Shown here: piece by piece, positions 1-8,191 of the stretch
How the letters are laid out: each line of letters starts with the position of its first letter
Position numbering within the stretch: the first letter of the stretch is position 1
Assembly (NCBI GenBank): GCA_028565635.1
Contig: JAOXYB010042481.1
Location: 1-12,783 of the forward strand
DNA from: Phoronis ovalis
Taxonomy: Eukaryota; Phoronida; Phoronidae
Reading direction: 5' to 3'
Length of the DNA stretch: 12,783 nt
Made by a program: the position numbers and the translations under genes
Notes under the pieces: generated by a model
Seen by the model: only the letters and a program-made list of their open reading frames with translations
The model's database searches: none
Told to the model about the DNA's origin: nothing

Positions 1-464
1 TAGTAACTGTCATGGATGGACATATTCTAACATTGCATCCCGAAATTAAATTGGTAATATAACTTCAAATTAACTTTCAATGGGAGGAGGATTGGAAAAA
101 TTGCAAGAAGAAGAAGAATAATTATAAACAATGTAGCTGTACATTGTTCTTTTAAATTGAATCTTTGTATCATATCCAATATAAGGGGTTGTGTGTAAAA
201 TTTACTGCTTGAACTTCTATTACTCTTATCTCTAATCTAGCCCAAAAAGAAAGTAGACACAACACTGTCACAGCTACGTACCTTCTCAACTAGTTAGTTA
301 ATTGAGAAGGTACGTAGCAATAACGGATGGATTTATTCAGACTGGATTTTCGCGTGCATGCGTTTGAAACTTTTCCGCTTCATATCCGATTCTCCATCAT
401 ATAGTTTTGATGTCTCTCTTGACCCTTTAAGATCGCAAGAAATCTGATACTGTCCCGGATTTCT
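1..464. other. upstream non-coding DNA, no gene seen
   Basis: No open frame here looks coding. The stretch is AT-rich with a short GAA-repeat run near 106-120. It contains one structured element, the hairpin at 273-318, and it ends where the first of three related upstream repeats begins. A CpG-containing patch around 345-385 (TTTTCGCG, then GAAACTTTTCCGC) resembles promoter-type motifs, but I cannot assign a factor. Confidence 0.5.
273..318. repeat. perfect 17-bp inverted repeat (hairpin)
   Basis: The left arm 273-289 reads GCTACGTACCTTCTCAA. The right arm 302-318 is its exact reverse complement, and the spacer is 12 nt. Each arm contains TACGTA, and the GAAGGTACGTA core resembles a splice donor on both strands. 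No coding frame crosses it. It could be the remnant of a foldback element or a paired binding site; the sequence does not decide between these. Confidence 0.85.
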
Positions 465-537
465 ACGTTTATACTTTGCTTTACGTAGTAGTACATTTTA
501 ATTAGTTACGTGTATTAGTTGACAATGTCACCACCAG
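465..537 (+). repeat. upstream repeat, copy A (partial)
   Basis: This is the first of three diverged direct copies upstream of the nucleotidyltransferase-TPR gene. Its 3' half (493-537) has the shared core TTTTAATTAGTTACGTGTAT followed by GTTGACAATGTCACCACCAG. The corresponding core in copy B is TAATTGCTTATGTAATAG then TTGACAAGGTAACCACCAG, and in copy C TAATTGGTTATGTAATAC then GTGACAAGGTCATCACCAG. The 5' part, with TTTATACTTTG, is more diverged. Confidence 0.6.
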
Positions 538-585
538 AGACTGCTACGTGAAAGTTTAATATGTTGTTTGTTATAATTAACTCGA

Positions 586-705
586 GTAGTCTTTATACTG
601 GAGTAATGATATTTAATGGGTACGTCAATAGAACAGTTATAACTTTAATTGCTTATGTAATAGTTGACAAGGTAACCACCAGGTGGTCATCACAACTTTT
701 CTTTT
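586..705 (+). repeat. upstream repeat, copy B
   Basis: This is a direct repeat of copy C. Both begin with GTAGTCTTTAT, share AGTAATGATATT about 16 bp in, and share the TAATTG-TTATGTAATA block and the GACAAGGT-A-CACCAG block. Both then run into a TTTCTTTTG tract. Copy B carries about 11 extra bp in the middle. Its 3' part contains the 13-bp near-palindrome ACCACCAGGTGGT at 675-687. The transposon at 720-1180 begins just after this copy. Confidence 0.7.
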
Positions 706-719
706 GTTTATATCTTCCG

Positions 720-1180
720 CCCGGGGGGGTACTGCCATTCAAAGTCACTATATATATATATGTGCCACCTAATAGGCCCCCTTTTTCAGCTCCAACATTT
801 ACCACAGGGTATTTTATTCAAGCTTTTCAAAGCCTTATTTACCACAGGGTATACTTTTCTTGCTGGATTTTACCGCAGGGTCTATTTTTTTAAAATATTC
901 ATTTACCACGGTGCATTTCTTGGAAAACGCATTTACGACAGGTATGAAAAATTAAGGTCGTACATTTTTCCATATTTATTTACCACAGGGTATATAATTT
1001 TCAAGTGAATTTTACACAGGGTATCTATTTCGGGAGAGCTATTTACGACATGGTATATTTTTCATGTTTTTTCATTTACGACAGAGTATATTTTTGGTGA
1101 TCTTCATTTACCACAGGGTCATTTTTTTTTTACCCTGGCCCGCACACCCCTACCAACTTTTGTGTCAAGTACCCCCCGGG
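720..1180 (+). mobile_element. non-autonomous TIR transposon (MITE-like), copy 1
   Basis: The 461-bp element starts CCCGGGGGGGTACT and ends AGTACCCCCCGGG, so its ends are near-perfect inverted repeats of about 13 bp. It is flanked on both sides by ATCTTCCG (712-719 and 1181-1188). The next base is also C on both sides, so the target-site duplication is 8 bp, or 9 bp if the boundary is shifted. The interior is an array of about ten degenerate ATTTACCACAGGGTA units at 797, 837, 867, 901, 931, 977, 1010, 1041, 1074 and 1106, spaced 27-46 bp apart. There is no transposase. An 8-9 bp duplication fits hAT-, Merlin- or MULE-type superfamilies; I cannot choose from the ends alone. A second copy lies inverted at 6954-7387. 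Confidence 0.88.
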
Positions 1181-1261
1181 ATCTTCCGCAGTTTTTAAGC
1201 TAGGGTACTGACAATTGGTAGTGAGGTTAATGAAATAATTATCTTTCAATCGGTGAACAAG

Positions 1262-1374
1262 GTAGTCTTTATGTTAGAGTAATGATATTTTGAATAAATA
1301 CATGTACATTCTAATTGGTTATGTAATACGTGACAAGGTCATCACCAGGGACAAAAAAGATTACTTTCTTTTGC
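1262..1374 (+). repeat. upstream repeat, copy C
   Basis: This is the third copy of the upstream repeat and the one nearest the start codon, about 130 bp before ATG 1502. It shares GTAGTCTTTAT, AGTAATGATATT, ATTGGTTATGTAATA and GACAAGGTCATCACCAG with copy B. The core holds an ATTGG (inverted CCAAT) and a C/EBP-like TTATGTAAT. The position suggests it may be part of the promoter, which is an inference from location. Confidence 0.65.
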
Positions 1375-1501
1375 TACTTTCTTTTGCAATGAGCAAGATG
1401 AATGCATTTCGAGTGTCAACAAACAGCAGCTCACTTTGTGACTATGCATGTAATTTTAGATCATGAAGAAATCAGCCTGATAACCGAAGCTACTGCTCGT
1501 C

Positions 1502-4500
1502 ATGGAAGACAGTGTCAAGCCTAATTTGTCGGCGTTATTAGCGATTCTCGAAGCGGAAACAATTAACAGTGAGCAGGTTAGCGGACATAACAGAGGACAT
1601 AAGAGACGAAACGAAAGTATAAGTACAGACAGTCCAAGTAAACGTCAGTATCCAGATGGTGCTTCTCACAGCAGACAAAAGGATACATGTACTTTTACCG
1701 ACGAGCAAGTCTTACAAGCCAAGCAGGCTAGCTCAGTGCGCGAGAACAGTGAAGCGAAAGGTAAAATCATACAATTCAGGCATTTAGTTTTAAACAGAAT
1801 ATTAATGTTACGAAATGTTGGAATATAAACAGAAAACTGTCTTAGACATGTTCCACTCGTACATTGTAAACAACTTTAATTACATAATAAAACAAAGAAC
1901 GAAGCAAAATTACTTTATGCCAAAAGCATTTAACTGCGTTTGTGACATTGAAAATTATTTTGATTCTCCGAGTAGTTTTGTAACTGTCTTGTTCATATTT
2001 TAATCCAGTAAATCAATTTTATGTATTCACACCGGAGAGTTTTTAACTGGTTTTTGCTACGTTACTGCCGTTTGCAAATATATATGCAACCTCATGATAT
2101 CGTGGTATGCCTTTTAGTTATCAATTAACATTGACACAGAGTACAATAAGTCAACACGCCATGATACCACGAGGTTACATAATACATTGATAATATGAGT
2201 ATTGTACTTGCAAGTAGGTGTAACATGTAAACTGAGATATGATACTAAACATTTTTCTGTAGTTTCACTATCCTATATTAAGGTATTTTAAACTTCATCG
2301 TATCTGTAAAGAAATCATGGGTGATTTCCAATAGATAATGAGGGTAAATCATACCATACATAATTTTTTTCGTTTTACTCACCTTGCTGTTTCTCATTTT
2401 ACCATTTGTTTCTTAAATAACAAAAATGCGAATGAATACATAGTACATGAAAAATAGTGAGTATATGCGTCATAATTAATATTTATAGAATTGGCACTTG
2501 CTGAAAAACTAAGACTTCCAAACATCGCTGAAGATTTAGAAACCGCAGCAGAGATTTTGAAAGAATTGGGAAAAATTTATAACCAGAGAGCACTTATTTG
2601 TGACGAAATTAAAGAAGCATCAAACTTATATGTGAAAGCTTCCGCCCTTTTTAATTCTGCTAAAATAAGAACAAAAGAGGAAAAGCTGCAACGAGAGATA
2701 AATGACGCTATGGCGGAAAACGAATACGATTTTTTAAAACTCACTGGATATAAATGTTATACCATTCCGCTTAAGTCTGCTGATGAACTTAAGAGAGGCA
2801 TACTCCGTTTGCGTAGTAGTTTTGCTGAGAGGACAGAAACAGTTTGGCAAGAGGCAAAACAGAACTACGATATTGATGACAAAGACAGAGTACGGACTCG
2901 CCAAGAGAAAACAATAATCGAAAATACAAGGACACTTTGTCATGAAATAGCCGAAGGTATGATACGGTTTATTAGAAGCGTTTTAGAAAAATGTTATCGT
3001 GTTCTTGGACCAGCGCCCCACACCTTTGTCGTAGTTGGATTGGGTTCTCTAGCACGAGAAGAAATGACACCTTATTCAGATCTGGAGTTCATGATTCTTG
3101 TTGAAAATGAGGAGACCGGTATGCAATATTTTCGAAATGTAACTAATCTATTTCACCTATTTGTATTAAATCTAGGTGAAACACCATTGCCTGCAGTAGC
3201 CATAAATACTTTAAATGATTTCGATTCCAAAAGTGGCAACTGGTTTTTCGATCATGTAACTGTTAACGGATTTTGTCTTGATGGAGCAATGCCTTGGGCT
3301 TGTAAGACTCCTTTAGGTAGACCGGATAGGCTTAGTAAAGCAGGTATTGAACTCATACAAACACCGACTAGTATGGCTAAGTATCTAGCGGTGGATGCTT
3401 CACTAAAAGAGGGATATCACTTGGCATCAATATTAAGAACTGTTACTTTTATTGATGGCAGCAATGAACTTTTAAATCATTTTCTTCAACTAGCTACGGA
3501 AGCAGGAAATTATTCAGATATGAAACAGTATGGATTAGAAAGATTGCAATCTGATATGGAAGAATATGCGGACAAAGAAACACTAAATGGTAGAACAACT
3601 GAAAGTGTTCTTCAGAATGTCAAGAAAGAAATATACCGACTTCCAACTATAATCACAAATAATATAAAACTGATTTTTAACTTGAATTCTATGGTTCCTT
3701 GGGATATACTTGAAGAAATGAAAGCACGGTTTCTAATCACACGGAAGGGGTGTCATAACCTACAGATGCCAGTAACAATTGCTGTACTATTGCGTATAAT
3801 GACATATACAAAAAATGGAGGACAAAAGGAACATATCTGCTTTTTGAAACGCAATTTTCCCGAATCTCAAAATAGAAAAATGTATTTTCCAGATTGTTTA
3901 GACCTAATATTTCGATATTATTTTTCTATATTACCTTTAGTGCAATGTCTGGGTGAAGATACTGGTAAAAGTGAGATATCCTTATCTGTATTTTCTAGTT
4001 TACTAACATGTAATTCATTTTACGAGAGAAATTATATAGTACAAGGAGACATTTTTCATAAACTTCTCAAGTACAAAGATTCCACCGAGTGTTTTAAGAA
4101 GGCTTTAGACTGCAGCAAAAGTAAGATTATAAATTCACAGTTATTATATAGAGTGGGTCGAAACTGTAAAGCATTGGGTGATGATAGTGATGCCTTGACG
4201 CACTTCCAGCAGTCATTAGACATTAACAAACAAGTACATGGTGATAGTAATAATCCTTCTGTTGCCGTCGATTTAAGAGCCATGAGTGAAGTGTTTAATA
4301 AACGAGGTGAGTATGACAAAGCGTTAAAATATATACAAGAATCATTGCAAATGAGTAAACAGATTCACGGTGATGATTCTCATTATTCTGTTGCTGCTTC
4401 ATTAAACCTAATAGCCTTACTGTACTTCAACCGAGGTGATTATTGTAATGCATTGACACATTTCCGACAATCCCTACAGATGTGTAGACAGATAGATGGT

Positions 4501-5526
4501 GATAATGCTCATGAGTGTGTTGCCGCCTTGTACATTAACCTAGCATTAGTGTATGCTGCTAAAGGCAAGTATGACAAGGCGCTGTCATATCATCAGCAAT
4601 CGTTACAAATGTATATGCAGATATATGGTGATGCTGCGCATTGTAACGTTGCTCGATCTTTGAATGACATAGGACGTGTGTATGATTCGAAATACGAGTT
4701 CGACAAAGCGTTGACTTATTTCAATAGTTCATTACGGATGAGGAAGAAAGTACATGGTGATGATGCTCACCCTGATGTTGCCGAATCATTAAACAACATA
4801 GGTAGCGTGTATCTTGAACAAGAAGACTATGACCGGGCGTTGACATATCTCAGTCAGGCGTCACAGATGTTTACGCAGATACATGGTGATGGTCCTCATC
4901 CTTCTCTTGTCACCTCTTTAAATAATGTAGGAGAGGCCTACAGTGGACTGGAGGATTATGACATTGCAAAAACATATCTCCAGCGGGCATTACAGATGGC
5001 AAAGCAGATATATGGCGATACACACCCTTCGCTTGCCATTTTTTTAAATAATATCGGGGAAGTGTATAGAGAGCAATGTGACTATGACGATGCATTGACA
5101 TATCTACAACAGGCATTACAGATGGTCAGACAGATTCACGGTAACGGTGCTCATCCTGATGTTGCAGGCAAGTTAAACAACATAGGAGAAATATATGTAT
5201 TTCAGCATGACTACGACAAGGCATTGACATATTTCCAGCAGGCATTACGGATGAGGAAGCAAATCCATAATGACAGACCTCATTTTATTGTTGCTTATAT
5301 ATTACGCAACATAGGGGAAGTGTATAGGCGCAAACTTGACTTTGACAATGCATTGAGTTATCACCAGCAGGCATTACGAATGAGGAGGCAGGTATGGGGA
5401 GACGGTGCTCATTCTTATGTGTGTAACTCATTAAAGGACATATCGGCAGTGTACGACGCACAGGGTGACTCTGACAACGCACTGATATATCACCAACAGG
5501 CGTTAGAGATGGACAGGCAATTGTAA
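1502..5526 (+). CDS. GlnD/DUF294-type nucleotidyltransferase fused to kinesin-light-chain-like TPR array, two exons
   Basis: Coding sequence join(1502..1760, 2489..5526), 1098 residues. ATG 1502 has a strong Kozak context (G at -3, G at +4). Exon 1 ends AAAG|GTAAAA and exon 2 begins TATAG|AATTGG; the split codon G+AA encodes Glu87 and the frame continues open. Residues 1-86 form a Ser-rich basic leader (KRR at 34-36, PSKR at 45-48). Residues 88-170 are helical with a TPR-like segment (YVKASALFNSAK). Residues about 262-400 are a nucleotidyltransferase of the pol-beta fold: G272-S273, ten residues, D284-x-E286 inside GSLAREEMTPYSDLEF is the metal-binding motif, and the later GFCLDGAMPW block matches the conserved end of GlnD/DUF294 domains. 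Residues about 400-630 are a helical linker (YRLPTIITNNIKLIF, WDILEEMKARFLI). Residues 634-1098 are about 11 TPRs. No signal peptide or membrane segment is seen, so a cytosolic or nuclear location is likely. The metal-binding residues are intact, so nucleotide transfer is plausible, but substrate and pathway are unknown. More than 90% of the protein lies in one exon, which suggests an expanded intron-poor family. Confidence 0.88.
1761..2488 (+). other. intron of the nucleotidyltransferase-TPR gene
   Basis: This 728-bp GT-AG intron interrupts codon 87 after its first base. The donor is AAAG|GTAAAA and the acceptor is ATTTATAG|AA, with a weak polypyrimidine tract but TAATTAAT-like branch sequences just upstream. 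Reading through the donor stays open only to a stop at 1826-1828, giving a 108-residue truncated product if the intron is retained. The intron holds an imperfect inverted repeat at 2088-2176 and otherwise nothing recognisable. Confidence 0.85.
2088..2176. repeat. imperfect inverted repeat inside the intron
   Basis: The 9-bp arms TCGTGGTAT (2100-2108) and ATACCACGA (2164-2172) are exact reverse complements. The outer AACCTC (2088-2093) pairs with GAGGTT (2171-2176) with a short offset. It may be an old foldback element or just structured intron RNA. Confidence 0.45.
4129..5523 (+). repeat. TPR array, about 11 units of 129 bp
   Basis: Residues 634-1098 fall into 43-residue units with the pattern (P/S)xVAxSLNNIGxVYxxxxDYDxALTY followed by xQQALxMxxQIHGDxxH. 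This is the kinesin-light-chain kind of TPR. Units 5-10 are near consensus. The first unit is more diverged and is preceded by a degenerate one (YKDSTECFKKALD). Unit 7 is one residue short (YGDTHP instead of xGDxxHP). The last unit stops at MDRQL without the GDxxH tail. In the family such arrays form a superhelix that binds peptides or proteins. Each unit starts in the same frame and no unit is broken. Confidence 0.92.
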
Positions 5527-5598
5527 TTGGATGCATGTTGATTGTGTTCATTCACTTTCTTGCCGCATCATTAAGCCATATGGTAGAGTTCTTTACTG

Positions 5599-5604
5599 AA
5601 TAAA
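5599..5604 (+). promoter_or_regulatory. polyadenylation signal AATAAA
   Basis: A canonical AATAAA lies 73 bp after the TAA stop of the nucleotidyltransferase-TPR gene and is followed by the T- and GT-containing stretch TGTCTGTAAC then TTTTTATAAG. It is the nearest candidate for the transcript end. A second AATAAA at 6255-6260 could serve a longer 3' UTR. Confidence 0.65.
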
Positions 5605-6569
5605 ATGTCTGTAACATCATTTTTATAAGTTTGTAACACAGTATGATTGAATCAGTCTAATTGTTCACTTAATAATGCTATAAATTTCAACGCTTTTTTA
5701 ATTATTATCTGTTTAAACAAACTTATGTACGTGTATCGGGACGTGTATTTGAGAACAGTTTATGCAAAATGTTTTTTAATTTGTCGAATAATCACTTGCA
5801 TAAAAATGTTATAATTTTCAAGCGGTAAAGAAAGATTTAAGCTTTACCGATTCTAACTCTACGTTTGCGTTTTTGTCAGTTTGGTATTTTCATCATTAAC
5901 ATAATTAATTACGTATAATTATGTAAATATAGATTTATTCAAATATATCAGTTTATCAGGTCTTACATGAGTGCTAAAGCCTAGAAACAATTCACTATTC
6001 TTGTTTGTCATGTGTTACCATATTATTTTCATTGTTCGTAGATTTAGACATGTAATATTTTAACATTTGAGCGTGTACTAGCAGGAAATGAGCAAATATT
6101 CATGCAGTTTTAAAGCATATTCTATTACAACTTACTACTGTATTTATGTTATACTATATATCTTTATTGCAATATATATAATGCAATGCGTAAAGTCACA
6201 ATGAAGTAACTCTTTGTATTAATGTAATGCTTTCAACATTATATTATCATCCTGAATAAAAGCTACACATTTACAATCTATATTGATGCTTAGTAGATGA
6301 GTGAAATCAACATTTTAATGGTTTGTTGCTGAAAAACCTCAAACTCGCCGCTCTGGGTCCGCGTCACCATAAAAGCTATACAGTCACGGGAGGGGAACTT
6401 AGTAATTAATGTATGTGAGTAATGTAATGAGTTGATGAAGACACGTCCAAATTATGCATAAATTAAATTAATTAATTTAATAACAAGTATGGAGCAGATA
6501 TATCAATTAATAAATAATACAAACATTTTAAATAATACACTCAGAAAACCATCCATTAATATCATAAGG
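5605..6569. other. AT-rich 3' flank / intergenic DNA, no gene seen
   Basis: The stretch is strongly AT-rich with many stops in all frames. It includes an 18-bp AT palindrome at 6463-6480 and a second AATAAA at 6255. A short GC-richer island at about 6345-6400 (CGCCGCTCTGGGTCCGCG and GTCACGGGAGGGG) stands out but encodes nothing I recognise. Confidence 0.5.
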
Positions 6570-6643
6570 CACACCTGGATTTGCGACCCGGCAAGCGGTC
6601 TTAAAGTAGCTAGTATCGGTCAGACGCTCAACCCTAAACCAGA
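6570..6643 (-). repeat. tRNA-derived SINE head, decayed
   Basis: On the - strand the segment reads like a tRNA D-arm followed by a T-arm. TTGAGCGTCTGACC resembles the tRNA sequence TAGAGCGTCTGACT next to a degenerate A box (TTTAGGG). About 38 bp further on, CCGGGTCGCAAATCC resembles the B box GGTTCGAATCC with extra bases. A functional tRNA is excluded because the acceptor stem and the T-loop consensus are broken. This fits the 5' end of a tRNA-derived SINE, with internal pol III promoter boxes worn by mutation. Confidence 0.35.
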
Positions 6644-6801
6644 TAATATCAAAAGTTAGTTCAGATTCTCCAATATCTATACACTTTAAATCATTAATGG
6701 TGGAGGGGATGCTAGCAGTTTAGCTTAAGTACGTAGCATCAATGAATTAAGATGCATTTATACAAATGCTGATAGAGGGAGGTAGGGGGTCCCCCCAGGG
6801 T

Positions 6802-6848
6802 GCAATGCTCGCACTTAAAAATTGGCAATGCTCGCTGCTCGCACTTAA
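6802..6848 (+). repeat. short direct repeat GCAATGCTCGC...ACTTAA
   Basis: GCAATGCTCGCACTTAA at 6802-6818 recurs at 6825-6848 with a five-base insertion that duplicates TGCTC. It follows GGGGGTCCCCCC (6785-6796) and precedes an A-rich, purine-rich tract up to the inverted transposon copy. It may be part of another decayed repeat. Confidence 0.5.
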
Positions 6849-6953
6849 TAAGAAAAAAAAAACGTCGGCGAAAAAAAGTCGCGGTAAGTTAAAAAAAACA
6901 CAAGCAAAAAAAAATGGTCTCCAAAAGAAGATGGTGGTTGTTCGGACTTAACA

Positions 6954-7387
6954 GGGGGGGGGGGGTACTTGACAGAAAAGTTGGTAGGGGTGTGCGGCCC
7001 AGGGTAAAAAACCCTGACTCTGTGGTAAATAAAGATCACCAAAAATATACCCTGTCGTAAATGAAAAAAACATGAAAAATATAGCCTGTCGTGAATAACT
7101 CTCCCCGAATAGCTACCTTGTGCAAAATCCACTTGTATATTATATACCCTGTGGTAAATAAATATGGAATCTTAATTTTTCATACCTGTTGTAAATGCGT
7201 TTTCCAAGAAATACACCCTGTGGTAAACGAATATTTTTGAAAATATACCCTGTGGTAAATATATGTAAGTATATATGTAGTAAATAAAGCTTTGATTAGC
7301 ATAAAAAACATACCCTGTGGTAAATGCCAGGGCTGGAAAAAGGGGTCTATTGGGTGGCACATATATATAATAGCAGTACCCCCCGGG
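6954..7387 (-). mobile_element. non-autonomous TIR transposon (MITE-like), copy 2, inverted
   Basis: This is the reverse-complement copy of the element at 720-1180. Read on the - strand it starts CCCGGGGGGTACTGC, passes through ATATATATGTGCCACCCAAT, carries the same array of degenerate ATTTACCACAGGGTA units, and ends with CCCCTACCAACTTTTCTG and TCAAGTACCCCC. The last 140 bp match copy 1 closely, while the middle has diverged or lost units. The left end on the + strand has decayed into a run of 12 G (6954-6965), and I see no target-site duplication. Short open frames inside it are repeat translations and do not look like genes. Confidence 0.85.
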
Positions 7388-8036
7388 ACATGCCCATTGC
7401 ATTTCAGTCTCAGACTAGCATATCTTCTATTTCGCCTTCCAGATGAATAATACATTTTACAACACAGAATGTTTCATTTATATATCAGATCAAAGAACAC
7501 ACAAAACACTGAAAACCACTTACTGCCTTGTACAAGAATTCCCTTTAGATATACTCACTACAATTATATACTATCTGTTGATTGTATTATAGATTATCCA
7601 AAAGTATCTTACTGGATGATGGTGGTAATGTACAACTGACAGTATATTCAGAGCCTATTACTGTAAGCCAACATAATCAATGTATACTAGCTGTGTTATA
7701 GTATACCACCTGGTGGCAGAATAAGATACTATACTACATCCTTTATACAATAAAACAGTGCTTTATCTGCGACATATATCTGCGTGGAGATGTAATCAGC
7801 TTAGTTATAATGTCACTAAGTCATATAGCATATTATATTTCATCATTTAGTCAGTCAGTAATTTACTAAATAACATGATAAAAAACAATTATTTCACAAA
7901 AGTTGCATTGTGGCATCAGGAACTTCAGAGGAATGACGTATCAGAACAAATCTGGCACAAATTGTATATGTTAATTAAATCTAAAGTAAAAGCAGGAATT
8001 TTATCACTAAAATTCACAAAAGAATAGAAGAAGTTC
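7388..8036. other. non-coding DNA between transposon copy 2 and the - strand gene
   Basis: AT-rich with no convincing exon on either strand. It contains the near-palindromic CTCF-core-like CCACCTGGTGGCAG at 7706-7719, flanked by inverted TATAGTAT / ATACTATA. A donor-like CAAGGCA|GTAAGTGG on the - strand near 7525 has no supportable exon attached to it. Confidence 0.4.
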
Positions 8037-8191
8037 TTAAGTTTTATTAGATATTTTCAGAAAATATTCAAAGTTGATAAGTGAAAAGGAAACTGGGAAA
8101 TTTGTCACTATAAAACTCAAGTTGTGCACATTCTGCTTCAGATATCCATTTTTTATTATGCAGTACTCCTTTTTACAACAGTAAGTATCTG
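8037..8191 (-). CDS. candidate short terminal exon of the - strand scaffold gene
   Basis: The upstream - strand exon ends at 8296 with one base of a codon. A good acceptor, GTGTTTTTCAG|CAG, lies 104 bp further on. Splicing there restores the frame (G+CA, Ala) and leaves 50 more codons open to a TAA at 8039-8037, with an AATAAA just before the stop. The encoded stretch (DTYCCKKEYC at the start, hydrophobic later) has no domain I recognise and differs in composition from the preceding exon. It could equally be an alternative 3' end or a chance open frame in intron. A 104-bp intron is short for this locus. Confidence 0.22.

Noticed and set aside
290-335. Outer direct repeat with 6712-6762 (both have GTACGTAGCA then a T-rich tract)
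   Set aside because: Only about ten contiguous bases match exactly and the rest needs several gaps, so it does not exceed what AT-rich DNA gives by chance.
561-1008. Two overlapping open frames of 82-110 codons on the + strand
   Set aside because: They translate the internal units of transposon copy 1; the repeated peptides (FTTGY, LPQG) reflect the DNA repeat.
797-1120. CRISPR-like appearance of regularly spaced repeats
   Set aside because: The units are degenerate, the spacing is irregular, and the array sits inside an element with inverted ends and a target duplication in animal DNA.
4056-5551. Three - strand open frames opposite the TPR array
   Set aside because: They are antisense shadows of a repetitive coding region whose + strand frame is clearly conserved.
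6766-6951. Small Lys-rich + strand open frame
   Set aside because: The lysines come from poly-A tracts, and it overlaps the short direct repeat and G-run next to transposon copy 2.
6954-7387. Target-site duplication around transposon copy 2
   Set aside because: The flanks (CTTAACA on the left, ACATGCCC on the right) do not match beyond three bases, and the left end has decayed to a G run.
720-7387. Composite transposon mobilising the whole nucleotidyltransferase-TPR gene
   Set aside because: Copy 1 has its own complete ends and an immediate target duplication, so it inserted alone. No shared duplication surrounds the 6.7-kb unit.
6845-7455. Three - strand open frames rich in FTTGY/YHRV
   Set aside because: They translate transposon copy 2 and its flanks, with the same repeat-derived peptides as copy 1.
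7491-7560. A 34-bp - strand micro-exon before the donor CAAGGCA|GTAAGTGG
   Set aside because: The acceptor side is weak and the segment is too short to test by frame; transcript evidence would be needed.
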